From Papaver somniferum (lineage: Eukaryota > Streptophyta > Magnoliopsida > Ranunculales > Papaveraceae), in NCBI RefSeq assembly GCF_003573695.1, contig NC_039362.1:181059977-181123976 (forward strand): a stretch of DNA of 64,000 nucleotides, read 5' to 3'. Made by a program: the position numbers and the translations under genes. The notes under the pieces are model-generated. The model did no database searches. It had not been told where the DNA came from and saw nothing but the letters and a program-made list of their open reading frames with translations. The stretch's first letter is position 1. The number at the start of each line of letters is the position of its first letter. Shown in pieces: positions 42,657 through 55,349 of the stretch.

Positions 42657-45379
42657 TGTTGATGGTGGTCTTTAGCTTAGGGTTAAAATCGTAAAACCTT
42701 GCATTTGCGTCACTCTGCAAGGAAACGGTGTCGTGAGTGTTAACCTCTCCAGAAGCATATTTATTGAGTCATTCAATATATTTACATGAAATTTATCCAG
42801 ACTGGCGAATGTAGCAACCATCCCAAACACTTTGTAAATTTCGGCACCTCGCTAATACAAGACTCACTGAGTACTTTCTTGTGCTATGTTCCCCGGCAGA
42901 ACCCTTAATATCGGTATGGCATGAAGGATTTGTGTCGCAGCGGAGTAGCATGAATCTCCAAGTACCAAAGTTAAGGCCATCACACGAAATGCTCAGACGG
43001 AAAGCACACTGCATACTGTAGATAAGGATTTTTGTGGCAGCATATAAAATCCAGCCAATTATTGTGATAACTCATAAAAAACTCATAAGCCCGACTAACT
43101 TGTAAAATTAGGGTTTCGCGCCCAGCGCAGTACACTAGACCCGTTGGTCGAAAAACTATGCTTAGGCAAACTAGGTGATTAAATCCGCCATAGCGCACTA
43201 GAAGTGTGGCCACGCCCTAGCTTGTCGGCCCCACTTCCCGTCAACCAATCAGGTCGCTTTAAATCCGCCACACTCACACAGAAATGTAGCCACGCCCATG
43301 CCTTGCCGGCCCTCTTACATTGACCAACCAGGTTACTTTAAACTCGCCACAGTGTTGAAAAGAAGGAAACCGCGCCAGATGGCCGCAAAGCCAATTGGCT
43401 TCCCAAAAACGCACCATCATGCCAAGCAGCATGCCAAATGCACATACCAAACGCGCCAAACATGGCCACTCACCCCCATGCGACGTGGCATATAGGCTAA
43501 TTAGGGTTTCGACAAGCCAAACCCTAATTTAGGCAAGATTTCCACACCAACGTGCCAAAAAGTTCAGTGTCTATGGCTACGCACGCAACCGTGCTAAAGG
43601 CATACACGATTCATGCCATCCATGCCGCAATACCGCTAGCGCAAGTTAAAGGAGCCACTGCCAATTAAAGGTAGCCATGATCGACGACTACCTTTCCTCC
43701 TGAGATGTGATCTCAGCCATCCAAGTTCGCCACCAAACTAACAGGCTTGTGGAAAATTTTGAGCGATCATGCTGCCAAACCCTTAACTTTGGCCACGGCA
43801 TCAAATCCCAGTTTGGCCACGACGCCTAATTTCGGCCACAGTGCCAAACCCTAGCCTTGGCCATGCCAACAAGCCCTAACTTTAGTCACGGAGCCAAATC
43901 TAACATTGGCCATGCTAAACACTACAGGCGTGGCCATGCCACTGACATGCTTCTATGCCACGGACACTAGCATGCCACCATGCCACCGCTACTAGCATGT
44001 CGTTATGACACGGCCACTGGCATGCCACCATGCCACAGCTACTAGCATGTCGCTATGTCACGACCACTGGCATGCCACCATGCCACGACGACTAGCATGT
44101 CACTATGCCACGACCACTGGCATGCCACAGCTACTAGCATGTCGTTATGCCACGGCCACTGGCATGCCACCATCCACGGCTACTAGCATGTCCGTATGCC
44201 ACGACCACTGGCATGTCACCATGCCACAACTACTAGCATGTCATTATGCCACGACCACTGGCATGCTACCATGCCATAGGTACTAGCATGTCGCTATGCC
44301 ACGGCCACTGGCATGCCACCATGCCACAGCTACTAGCATGTTGTTATGCCATGACCACTGGCATGCTACCATGCCACGGTTACTAGCATGTCATATGCCA
44401 CGGCCACTGGCATGCCACCATGCCACAACTACTAGCTTGCCGCTATGTAGCGGCTCCGCCATTGGTAAAGCCATTATGCCATGGATCCACCAGGCGCTAC
44501 TATGCCAATGGCACCACTTAGCTATACAACAAGATGCGGCCATAATCAATGGCCACTCTTCCTCATGAGATGTAATCTCAGCCATTAAAATTCGTCACCG
44601 AGCCGTTCATCTCCTGACAAGTTTTAGGCGACTAGCCAAAACGAGCCTAACATCACATATGCTATTTACCTACGGAAATCCTCTCATTTTTAACTTGCCA
44701 CATGTAGCAAAGTGCTACATCTTTTCCACGAAAAAACTCGAGACATCAAAACTTGTCACAAACTGGGGGTTACTCATTAGGGTATAGGTCTGGCGGTTTA
44801 CAGCGTGCGGCGTGCAATACGCCCGTTACTGAAAGTGTCATAAAGCGAGGTGGTTAGTAATGGAAAGAAGTAATAGTGTAAACGTATCCTTCATTATGGA
44901 AACATAAATTTCAGGCGTTACCCGTTACTCCCTTCTTCCACCACTCAATCGTTTCCACTTTCCACGAGACCAGGGTACGTTTTGTTGCGACTTGGATAAA
45001 TTGGTCTCACCTATTTTCCACCAAACGACAAGTTTTGGTCAGGAGAAAAAATACAAGATCCAGAAATCATCTGATAGCTTTTCATTCATCTAGCCAGTTC
45101 AACTTTCTGATATAAGTCACGAAACACCCACACTTCTAGAATCAACTATTCTGGTCTCAACACTTTCTTCACTTCCCTCCCTAAGACCAACCCTTCTCCT
45201 TCACTTTGTGACCGAAGCAATCCTGGAATGGCCATTTCTTGGTTTAGGCCAAGATTGTACAGATTGATCTCTCGAATCAAAAGTACTCCCGTGCAGTACA
45301 TTGTTTAGGGTTTAGACTCGTTTCTCATCCACACACGAAATTACCAAAAAACAGCAGAAACTGTTTTCACCCTCAAACA
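42657..45379 (+). repeat. 5' LTR of element C (2,723 bp)
   Basis: It starts TGTTGATGGTGG and ends CTCAAACA. It contains a 50-bp minisatellite and many GCCACG/GCCAAAC words. The TATA position is mutated here (GATAAATT near 44996) but reads TATAAATA in the 3' copy. Its open frames of Cys/His/Thr-rich repeats (44005-44568) are minisatellite translations. Confidence 0.85.
43930..44440 (+). repeat. 50-bp minisatellite in C's 5' LTR
   Basis: About ten units, some truncated, built on ACTAGCATGTCGCTATGCCA, CGGCCACTGGCATGCCACCA and TGCCACAGCT. Each unit is itself two diverged halves (CACTGGCATG/TACTAGCATG). The 3' LTR has fewer units at 57250-57610. Confidence 0.85.
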
Positions 45380-45380
45380 A

Positions 45381-45398
45381 TTGGCGACCACAGTGGGA
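45381..45398 (+). promoter_or_regulatory. Primer-binding site of element C
   Basis: TTGGCGACCACAGTGGGA starts two bases after the LTR's CA. It begins like the A/D/E sites but diverges after TTGGCG, so it probably uses a different primer. A short frame from 45465 (about 22 codons) may be a gag start remnant. 45535-46130 shows nothing else. Confidence 0.6.
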
Positions 45399-46137
45399 AA
45401 TTAATCTCTCGGTTACAATATTTGTTTCCAATTCCAAATTTCATTCTTCAACCCGGACATCAGAATGGTAGAAGCAAACGATCCGCGTGGGGTTCAATGG
45501 ATCAGTGGTCAGTTAATACACGATGAGGAATGATTGGGGACTTCTCACATTCACAACATTGTCGCCCATAAATCTCAGACTTTCGCCCGGAAGATCCATT
45601 TTGTTGGGAGACCCTAAAAGCGAGTAAGTCTTGTTATACAAAGTACATAATCTACTACTTCATGTTTTCACATAGAAACCGATAGCCATGTTACCCCAAA
45701 AATTTCATCCCATACTTTCTACTGTCATAAAACATTCACGGTTCCATGACTCTCCTGGAATGTTCATGATTCTAACAGTCATGACCAGAACGACATTATT
45801 CTAAAATTCATTTCAAGGAATAATCCAAAACCATCATAGGTAACAATTATCTATCAATCCAGACCATAAACCAAGCGTTTCGTTTGCCTTTCAAAAAAAA
45901 AAAACCTAAGCAAAGGAAGTTCAGAAAATAAAAAAATTCAAGGAAAATAGCCTAGCAAGGCTCGTTCTTCTTGGAGAAAGCGTCCTTCATGCTTTGAAGA
46001 GCCGCCTGCTTCAACTTCAACTTCAACTCCTGGGACAACTTCTCGATTTCTGCTTCCTGTTGATTAATCAAACCCGCGGAAGGGCCATCAACCGCTTCAG
46101 CCTGCATCCTTTGGATCTCGGAAAATCCATCACAGAA

Positions 46138-48751
46138 CTAGGAGGCAATAAACTCAAAGTTTACGCAGATATCCCGATGGAATTTCCATCTTTTGACTAC
46201 ATCTCTAGAAACCGTGTGTCCAGTCACGCCACACATGTCATGAATTGAAGATAAAGTTTCCTCCACGCGCTTAACCAATGCAAAGCGACTATCAACCATC
46301 CTGGTCGTGGAGATGTGCCCATACCTCTTCCATGTCTTGGTATATATCTTCGCATACTTCACGGACACACTGAATCCTCCAACCAACACATGACCTTCGA
46401 AAAGATCCTCGAATGGAGGATCAAAAACGACACTTGCGGCTGGATGTGCGACTTGCAAGGATTATTTGGGAACAATCACGCCCGTCGTTACGACAACATT
46501 TTCTTCCGTGGGAGACAACAGCATCTTTATGATGATCAACCTCCATATCCAGATTACCATCAGGTACGGTTTCCATGATTGGAGACATTGTTGCATCTTC
46601 ATTGTCGTGGACCTCCATCTCAGAATTACTTTCAGAAGCGTCCTCCTCCTGTAAATACCACCAATTGAATATTTATTCGGTATAAGTAAATATCCCAAGA
46701 GAAAAACGTGTGGGAGACTCACTAACTCATCTGTGGGCCCACTGGGATTGGAAGAGGACTCGTTTCCCTGCTATGAAGAACTATCTCCATCACCGTCAGC
46801 CTCTGACCTTTGTTCTTCTTCATCTTCCTCTTCACTGCGGAGAGGCTCAGTATCGCCAGACTTTTTTTTAGAAGGAATCACGTTTTGGCCATTTGCAAGT
46901 CTGGTAAAGGCGTTTATCTTGTTGAGAGCCTGAATTAAAAGGGAAGAGATTTTCAGTGGCAACAATTCAGAATATTTATGCAAGACGACCAAATCAGGAA
47001 GAAAATCATACATACTCGCATATTAGAAGAACTAAAAGTCACAAGATCCGTCGAATCTGACTGAAAACCACCCGCACGATTTTTAGAACTTCTCTCCTTC
47101 TTTAGGGGATTGTCCACATACGAGCTAGGAGATTTTCGCTTAGCAGTAGAAGGATCCCTCAATAACGGATGTTCCTCTAAAGTCGCAGGGGAAGGCTTGC
47201 CACGAGAATTTTCCACCACGTCATTCACAAATCCATGGATGGCAAGAAACTCATCCTGCCAGAACACGTTCTACCTGGAGGTTGTCATTGGACTTCGTTC
47301 TGAGAGCAAGAAAGAAAGACTTTTACCCGGCGCGAGAACACGGGCATCAAGGACAGCTGGCAACAATTCTTCTGGAGCAACCGGATGGCGAGTAAATGGG
47401 ACCCCTTGGTCAAAACCCATATGCCGAGCCGCCCTGTCAATATTATAAGGGACTGCCTAGAAAGACCCCCGAAAAAAGATGGCACGTGTCCGGGGATACA
47501 GCTTCGCATAAATACAACCTCTCCAATGCTCATATTCTCTCCAGCAGAAAGCAAAGTCAAGTTCGGAGCAGCGGCGAAAGTGATCGGCTGAACTATGGAC
47601 GCGTGTACTGGATCCCAAGGATGAAAGCTAGCGACATAGGCATTGTCAAGAAAGTCTATGAGCTTTGATCCATATTTTGGGCGCTTATTCAACCAGCGCA
47701 GTATTATGGAGCCGCCGCAAGACTCAGGAAGTGAAGCCGACGGTTTCGGAGCATATTTTGTGAAATGCTCCCACAACCATGTTTGGAGAAAAGCGACGTC
47801 AACATACGAGTCCACTTTCATATAACCATTTGAAGCGTACATGTCCGCGACCAGATGATCCAAATGGGTGTACAAAGAACACAAGAAACAACCCACCAAT
47901 AGGAAGAATGACTCCTTTCGCCAATTTGATGGCAAATTTGATGAGCTCCTCTCTTATCTCCTTCTTACCAGAGTCGTCATCGAAAATATCTCTGGACAAC
48001 CACAGAGCTAAAAATGCAGCAACATGGAGTGTATCATCCAACACTAGATCCGACTCCTCCTCATCATGGAACCACTCAGACACCCACCAACTATAGAAGC
48101 ACTTCGTCTCGTAATCCTTCCGAACGAATCCTTTTGACTTCTCGACAAGAGTGGCACGCATTTCTTCTTCATCGTCGGACAACGTGATATCAAGATTCCC
48201 TGTTATAGGAAGGTTCAACAAGATGGCTACACTCTCGTAAGAGATGGTTATTTCATCCCACCTACATATGGCCGCGTGAGTATCCGGACACCATCTAGAG
48301 ATAAAAGAGATCAAGTCCGGGATATCTTTCCTAATTTGAAGTGTTGCAAAAGCCATGACAGCATCGATGATTTGCGCCTTGGTCAAATTGGACCTCACAC
48401 AGTCTTGACTTATCATGAATTGCATCCATTTATCAAAGAGAGCAATGGACTCTGACAGATTTTGAAGTCAATGGGAGAAGCAAGATACTCTTTCATGTGA
48501 AGGCAAAATCGCATTACACGCCCTGGTCGAACTGACTGGACCTCTCCTTCATTTTATGAACCAGTCAGAAGGATCTCCACATACTTGGGATGGGTTTTCC
48601 TAGGCGAAGAATACTTTGTAAAAAATTCATCATTTGTGTTCGACTTGGAGTTGTTAGCACTTCTCGATGCGGCGGCACAAATGTTTTTAGGTGACATCTT
48701 AACAAAATGTCTTATACTATTCCCACTTTCGAGGTAACTACAACAAAGCAA
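46138..48751 (-). pseudogene. Plant mobile domain (PMD, aminotransferase-like) gene in antisense inside element C
   Basis: PMD proteins (MAIN/MAIL relatives, Pfam PF10536) occur as host nuclear proteins and inside plant transposons. On the minus strand a first part (48751-48554) is followed by an LHMKEYL-containing segment near 48500 and the main domain (48425-47799): FATLQIRKDIPDL, then SRWCPDTHAAICRWDEITIS and VAILLNLPITG, the conserved WCP...T...F/W-E-T-L...LLGLP pattern. A frameshift at about 47880 shifts to the frame 47935-47285, with LYTHLDHLVADM and FLQTWLWEHF, the second conserved block. Downstream are an acidic Ser/Glu-rich part (47013-46771) and a final frame (46458-46138). Frameshifts and unclear exon ends make it a pseudogene as assembled. 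Confidence 0.75.
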
Positions 48752-49620
48752 GACAAGAGTTACTACTTTAAAGAAAAAACATGCATGGAGATTTTGTCAG
48801 GATCTGGGTACAATAATCAAGAGCCAACAACGAACTTCCTATGAATAAGTTTTCCTATGAAGGAACGCTGGAATACATACCTAAAATAATCTCTCCCGCT
48901 GTGTTGCTACTGCTTTGCCGCTAGCTCTAAGATGTGAGAACAAAAACAATGCTACGAGATTAAGAGGATGGGTAGCGCCTTTTATAGGCACAACATTTTT
49001 AGAGATTTGAATGGAGGAAGGTTTCCTATTTGGGTTATACACTGAAAGAGGCAGCCGGACCCGGGCGCCATCACTCCGCGTCCCAAGACGACGCTCCATA
49101 ACTCCATCTTCACTGCTCCACGGCCAGGCCAGCACTACGCCAATGCTCCCTGGATCCATCTTCACCACTCCACGGCCAAGCCAAGCCAAGCTAGCAGCGC
49201 CAACGGTTCCAATGCCCTAGCCAGCACCAACAGCTTGCATCCTCCCAGTGCTAGCTTCTCTGCTCGATAGTCGATGCACCTGCGTCCTTGTCAGCGCCAA
49301 CTTTTCCGCTCCCGACAAGTGTCATCCGAAGCCCAAGCCAACTCCAACCGCGTCCTAACCAATGCCCTAGCCAGCAGCGCCATGAACCATTTCTTAACCA
49401 GTAGCCAAAGATGCCGCATTGGTGCCAACATCCCATGGCCAAAACGAATACAAAAGTCGCCAACACAAGGATCATGGATTCCTCATGCCTTCCACCAAAG
49501 GTTAGTTGAATTTCCTTGACAATCTCTTCACGTCTTGCTCTTTCAATTTTACTCTTGTCTGTCACCATCTCATGCTTACTCCGCAACAATGCTATTGTTA
49601 CGTGCTAAGCAGGGACTTAA
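48752..49620 (+). other. Element C: region between PMD start and 3' LTR
   Basis: It probably holds the promoter of the antisense PMD gene. Open frames here (48881-49589) are not conserved with anything I recognise. The stretch ends AAGCAGGGACTTAA, a weak purine tract, before the LTR. Confidence 0.4.
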
Positions 49621-50277
49621 TATTGATGGTGGTTTTTAGCTTTGGATTAAAATCATAAAACCTTGCATCTGATGTCACTTTGCAAGGAAACGGTGTCGTG
49701 AGTTCTAACCTCTCCACCAGCATATTTATTGAGCCATTCAATACATTTACATGAAATTTATCCAGACTGGAGAACGTAGCAATGATCCCAAACACTCTGT
49801 AAATTTCGGCACCTCGCCAATACAAGACTCACTGAGTACTTTCATGTGCTATGTTCCCCAGCATAACCCTTAATATTGGTATGACATGACGGATTTGTGT
49901 TCACTCGCAGCGGAATAACATGAACCTCCAAGTACCAAAGTTAAGGCCATCGCACGAAATGCTTAGACGGAAAGCACGCTGCATTCTGTAGATAAGGATT
50001 TTTGTGGCAGCATACAAAATCCAACCAATTATTGTGATAACTCACAAAAAACTCATAAACCCGACTAATTTGCAAAATTAGGTTTTTGCGCCCCGTGCAG
50101 TACACTAGACCCCGTTGGTCGAAAAACTATGCTTAGCCAAACTAGGCGATTAAATCCGCCACAGCGCACTGGAAGCTTGGCCACGCCCTAGCCTATCGAC
50201 CAATCAGGTCGCTTTAAATCCGCTAAACTCACACAGAAGTGTAGCCACACCCATGCTTGGCCGGCCCTCTTACATTA
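49621..50277 (+). repeat. 3' LTR of element C, first part
   Basis: It matches 42657-43321 (TATTGATGGTGG against TGTTGATGGTGG) with scattered changes. It is cut at CTTACATTA, where a CACTA terminus begins. Confidence 0.85.
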
Positions 50278-50420
50278 CACTAGTGGAAAAAAGCCGTTTT
50301 AAGATAGTCGGAAAGTGTCGTTTTAGCCAGTTATACGACACTACGCAGGTGTTGTTTAAAGTGCCGTAAATTTAGTGTCTTTTTCTGTAACGACACTTTC
50401 AAGTTGACTCAAAATTACGA
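50278..50420 (+). repeat. CACTA terminal and subterminal repeats
   Basis: After CACTAGTGGAAAAAAG, the word AGTGTCG or its complement CGACACT (or one base off) occurs at about 50316, 50337, 50379 and 50391, in both orientations. Such arrays bind the TNPA-type protein in En/Spm elements. Confidence 0.7.
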
Positions 50421-50485
50421 TGCTTTCTCTTTGTCGCTAGGTAATGATAGCTGGATAACGTCGTAGATTTAGTTTCAGAATATAA

Positions 50486-50511
50486 AAATATATATATATA
50501 TATATATATAA
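50486..50511. repeat. (TA)n microsatellite
   Basis: About 12 TA units. It is followed by two copies of the palindrome ATTCAGCTGAAT (about 50513 and 50535). The rest, to 51440, shows no gene; a 22-bp tandem duplication (GGGTACATGTTAGATATATTAC) lies at about 51081-51124. Confidence 0.7.
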
Positions 50512-51639
50512 ATTCAGCTGAATTGTAGAGTTGATTCAGCTGAATTCCAAATCAGATCTGGCTGTAGTGTTTCTGACTGGGATGAAATAAATCAGCACTT
50601 AACTCAAATGGCCCTAAAATAAAACCAGGTTTTGTATATTCAAATGTCTATTTAAATAAAAATCATTGTATTGGTTGCAGAATTCAGAACTGAAATCAGT
50701 TTACACTTGGGTTCAATATCACAAAAGAAACTAATTAATGAAGTCCTGAATTCATACAAGTCGCACATGTAATTCCTGAATTCTTCCCGATGATGAACTG
50801 AGCCAAAAATTCCTGAACAGTACACTTAAAACAAACAAAAGGTGTCAACATGGCTGAAGTATAAAAAAAGTGCGAAAAAATCACTGAAAAGTGAATATAC
50901 TAGGATGCAATTTGAATAATATTAGCACAAGTATATTCAAGACAAAAGACAGCTCTCATTATCTCCTTATCATTTTAAGGATCTAAGTTACTGGGTACAT
51001 ATTACTGGGCGATAGGTTTATGCAAACTGGAGGCAACCTTGGTGACTCCATCTTAAGATTAAAAAAAAAAAGATATTCCTGGGTACATGTTAGATATATT
51101 ACGGGTACATGTTAGATATATTACGGGTTAAGTAGGAAAATGATGTTGTTTGAATCTTGACATTGTAAAACATCGGCTCTAACTAAATTTGGCACGGTAA
51201 AAGATATTCCTGATAACTTGGACTCATTTTTATGTTCCAATAATGATGTCAAGTGATGAACTAAAAGTGATTTCAGTATACAAATGATACAAGGGGAACA
51301 CAAATAGATAATAAGAAGAAAAAAACTCTAAGAACTTCATTAATAACAAAGTAACACTGTCAGGATTTCAAATTAGGTAACAGTTCTTGTTTGTCAAAAA
51401 AAAGAAAGAAAAAGGTAACAGTGATGGCGGCGATGGTATACCTGTAGATCTTTGAGGAATCCAACTACACCAAGTAGACCTTCCCTACCCACACCTTCAT
51501 CAGCACGAAGTACATGAAGAGAAAATGAAATAACGAACAACCGTGCTGGTCGTAATAGATCGACCTTTTATGCTAGTTCTTGCTCCAGCATGAAAGTTTC
51601 ATTTTAAGGAAGGACGACGTACCATGATACTTTCTGTTT

Positions 51640-52800
51640 TGTCCTCTCTAACTCGACTATCTTGTTGAGCTCCGGTCGCGATAAATCTTTCTAGCTTGAG
51701 GCTAGCCCGGGCAATGACTGAGGTAGTTCCTGGATACTCACTAAAGTTGAGACTTTTAGGAACTGGAAGATCATCTCAAGGGCATTGGTCAGAAGAGTGG
51801 ATTCAATGAGATCATAGCATGGGCATTTCATTGAATTTAGAGGAGAAGATTTATCATCTCTATGGGATTAGATCCCCTATGTTTGGATTTCAGGTACCTT
51901 TTCTTAACCAGAGGTTGTTCTGCCTCACTGTGAATTGTTATGTGAAATTCGATGCCCGAAGAACCAAAAGAAATGCTGGTATAAGATGGGGTCCTCGCCA
52001 ACCTACTTTCTTATCCATGACCTTGGACCTGCCCTTGGGTTGTGGTATATCATTTCAATATTATAGGTTGGTGTTAGAGACTCGACTACCTGGGGTCGGT
52101 TCTTTCGAATGTAGAGTGAAAGGTTGGGCGTAAATAGCACCTCTAGACCAAGTATAACGACGGGCTTTTACCCTTTAAATGAAAGTCTTACTCAAGAAAG
52201 CTAGCTAAGAATAATTATTCTATCTCCCCGGCAAAGTCCTTAGCAAAGGCCGACGTCCCATCAGGTTTACTTGTACAATAATGAAAGTAGCTGCTTTCAC
52301 CGGGAGAGAGATAGAAAGAAGGAACTCCTGATTATTCATGGAATGACTATTCATCTATTATATTTACATTCAAATAGGGGGGCAGACAAGCTCTATGGGA
52401 AAAAGGTGGTTCCATTCGCATTGACAGGTCTGGAATTAGGAGTAGTTATTTCACAAGCTTATGTTTCTAAGTGCTGATTGAGCCATCCCATGCTTTAACA
52501 CTTTAGGATGATACGTAGTGCAGTGATCTGGGAAAGCAACTTTGGGCTAGGTGTTAAGTAATCTTGATGTACCCGGCAATTTGCCATTATTCCACTCATT
52601 CCTATGAAGATAGGTAACGAAATAGCAGCCCTCTTGCTCCCTTGCTTTCATCAAACCATGCCTCACTTGAGCGTCGAAAAGATGGAGTGTATGAATTTCC
52701 TGGAATGTAGATCGACCAAAAGAGGGAATACAGAGATAGAAAGAGGAATTATAGTACCACTGAAAGAAGGGGCACCGAATCCTGGATAGAGAGAATGTCG
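51640..52800 (+). other. Probable nuclear copy of mitochondrial DNA (NUMT) with an atp6 fragment
   Basis: The sequence is less AT-rich than its surroundings and has the texture of plant mitochondrial intergenic DNA. At about 52400-52470 a plus-strand frame reads PFALTGLELGVVISQAYVS, which strongly resembles the C-terminal membrane segment of mitochondrial ATP synthase subunit a (atp6). The match starts and stops abruptly, so the fragment is partial or was already chimeric in the mitochondrion. Other frames (for example 51819-52133) are not recognised. The ends are estimates. Confidence 0.5.
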
Positions 52801-53058
52801 CCTTGAGTCAAAACACGCCACCCACCTTTCATCAAACTAACCTTAAAGGAGGAGCGTGTTCTAACCTCCATCTATACTTTCAACTAGTTGGAGAACTCAA
52901 AGAGATTGTCGCGACTTGCACCAGGATTTAGATGTTTATGGAATCACTGTTGGTGTTCATCAGGTGGTTATCCACTTCCATATTACTCATTTAATCACCT
53001 GCAGAACATAACCATAACGAATCAAATGAAATTCGATGCATGAATTAAAAGAAATAAC

Positions 53059-53519
53059 CTGTGTTACAACGATACGCCTAAAAAAATAATTCAGCCGTAT
53101 CGATACGTATTTACACGGATACGCGTACTAATACTTCCAATACTTCAAGATATAACTCAGTTAGAAAACTTTGACTAAATATTAGATATCAACAACTATA
53201 GCGACAAAATATTAGATTCTATGAGAAAATTTAGATACTCTACTAGATTCTATGAGAAGTTTTAACTATAGTGACAAAATATTAGTTCCAAATCTTGCTC
53301 TAGACTTTCTTATCCATATTTTTTCTCTCTGGTGAGGTTAATCATGCAAACCCGTGTATGTATTTTGTTAAGTTTCTATCTTATATATAATATATCTATG
53401 TTAAACTACTGATCAATATTGAGTATGCCATATCGCCGTATTTTAGTTTTTCAAGTTGGTGTATCATAGTAGCGTATTGGTATCTTGTATCCAATATCGT
53501 ATTTGTATCGTTAACACAG
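53059..53519. mobile_element. hAT-like MITE (461 bp) rich in GATAC words
   Basis: The inverted ends CTGTGTTA and TAACACAG continue as (CA)ACGATAC/GTATCGT. The 8-bp duplication GAAATAAC is perfect (53051-53058 and 53520-53527), which fits hAT. GATAC/GTATC occurs many times near both ends, including CGTATCGATACG. No coding. Confidence 0.8.
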
Positions 53520-54375
53520 GAAATAACATGAAAAGAACACTCAAAAAAAATACAGTTACACCTATGAAGGAGTGTGATCATTGACTTCAATAACAAAGAC
53601 GCAATTCATACCAACAACGTCTTGCTCTCCTTAGCCATTCATACCTACAAAGAATAATCAAAAAAAAAAAAAGTTAGAGAGCTTCGAACTACCACAATGC
53701 TCACTGGCACGTAGACGCCTAATTATCCTTATACCTCCTACAAAACTTTTCCTCAAACGAATAAGATCAGCGAACCCGGACTAGGATGTGCTCCCAAATT
53801 TGAGAACTGTTTAAGCACATAAGTAAATCAGCCCATCACTTTTCAGGCAAATATACAATGAAAAGAGACAAGTTATGGTATTATACTGACCCATAGGGAC
53901 ATCGGCGCCACTGAGAGACTCAGTTCTGTAAGGGCCTCACAAATCGTCATCCATGTTTACAATATCGAAACCAAAACAAAATATTTGATACATACATGCA
54001 GAACAGAACAAGGTAAAGACTTAGTAAAGCTGAATGTAAATTGTTAAACAAGCTCAATTTATAAGGTAGCACATAATGTGAGTTGAGGTACGCAAACACG
54101 GATGGTAAAAATCAACCTGGTAATATAGAAATATAAGCATTCATGCAAGTTCGATTTATGCTAAAAAGGACAAAGAGGAAAAGAAGCATTCAGAAGTCAG
54201 ACCGGGAATTTTAATGTGGATAAGACAAAGGGGATCATATCTAGTTTTAAATCACAAGAATAAGTTGAGAACATAAGATAGAAGGTAATCAAAGTTAAAG
54301 ATCATCTCAAATAAATTGAAACTGGAATTGTGACATCAATATCAACTCTTTAGAATACGGAAGTACCTTTACTAT

Positions 54376-55349
54376 CAGCTCACTGATAATTTGTCTAACC
54401 TCCTGCCCATATCCACCAAGGAATACGTATCCAAGACAGTCTACAAAAAAAAAACACTAGAGGATCTAAGAGTTGGACAGAATCGAGGCTTAAATGAAAT
54501 CCCAAACTTAATTAAAAAATTAAAAGATTAAAAAAATCACATAAAGGTACTAATCTGATCCATTTAAAAGAGGTCAGATAGTGCAACCTTAAAATATCAA
54601 AACTCAGTCCATTACTCCAACCAAAAACCACTACTGCCAATTACATTTTTTTAAACAATGCAAACATCAGTATAGTTAGTTGCCGCAATGACCTGTAAGT
54701 ATCAGCGGTATCTTCCTTGGCATATTTAACAGTCACATACACCAGTAACCTCATTCATGGCCGTAATTTAACTACCTAGTCATGGCCGTAATTTAACTAC
54801 CTAGTAAATGAACTACTCACATTCCGTGTCCAACACCAAACTATGATAATTGCTGCTACTTTATCAAGTTTACGGTTTGAAGATAGTATGACATGCTGAA
54901 AAAGACAGACAATAACAACTAACCACCAAATTGTAGATGCCCAAAGTTTTACGTAAATTACAAGGAACATATACCTTGAGATGAGATTTGCTGGAACCAG
55001 GTTGCTTTCCTTGGGGTTGCAACGCCTACATGTATCGGCCTACTAGAACAATAAACACCGTTCATTTCTGTAAATTTCCTGTGTCCTCTCCTTATCCTCC
55101 CGAACCTAACAGACAAGTATGTACTTGCAAAAGTTTCCTGCAATAATGAATCTATAACATCATAAGCCAAATCCTCTACAGATATAGAACAGTCAGAACC
55201 AACATTTGAACACTTATCTCCCATGCTAAATGAGCCCAGTTCAATCTAAAGGTTGTTCTGCATTGCAGGGCCATTATAGGTCTGCAAAATTTCCTCAGCT
55301 GCTGCACGTGTACAGAACACAACAAACCCATACCCTTTGGACGTGACCT
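54376..55349 (-). pseudogene. RBP45/47-type RNA-binding protein gene fragment
   Basis: Minus-strand exon 55349-54974: KGYGFVVF, the RNP1 motif of an RNA recognition motif, then AAAEEILQTYNGPAMQ, a linker ending SFSMGDK, and a second RRM start (DCSISVEDLAYDVIDSLLQETFAS). The RBP45/47 family has this order (RRM1, NWASFS-GDK linker, RRM2). Two breaks are visible: a frameshift near 55225 giving a stop in the linker, and loss of the middle of RRM2, so that ETFAS is followed soon by TEMNGVYCSSRP. It ends VGVATPRK...SSQG at a GT donor. An exon-like piece at 54440-54376 (VFLGGYGQEV) may be decayed RRM3. The first half of RRM1 is absent. A separate AG/GT-bounded exon (56185-56127, EFLEDEQSASVRFLELLQ) is of unknown origin. 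Confidence 0.7.
54757..54806. repeat. 25-bp tandem duplication
   Basis: CATGGCCGTAATTTAACTAC followed by CTAGT appears twice in direct succession. 53528-54375 and 55350-56126 otherwise show intron-like AT-rich sequence only. Confidence 0.8.

Noticed and set aside
43930..44440. Regular repeats that might suggest a CRISPR-like array
   Set aside because: Units are contiguous without unique spacers, and the genome is plainly a plant nuclear one.
44005..44568. Two Cys/His/Met-rich open frames in C's LTR (and 57354-57815 in the other copy)
   Set aside because: They are translations of the 50-bp minisatellite; frame is kept only while unit lengths allow, and there is no start context or homology.
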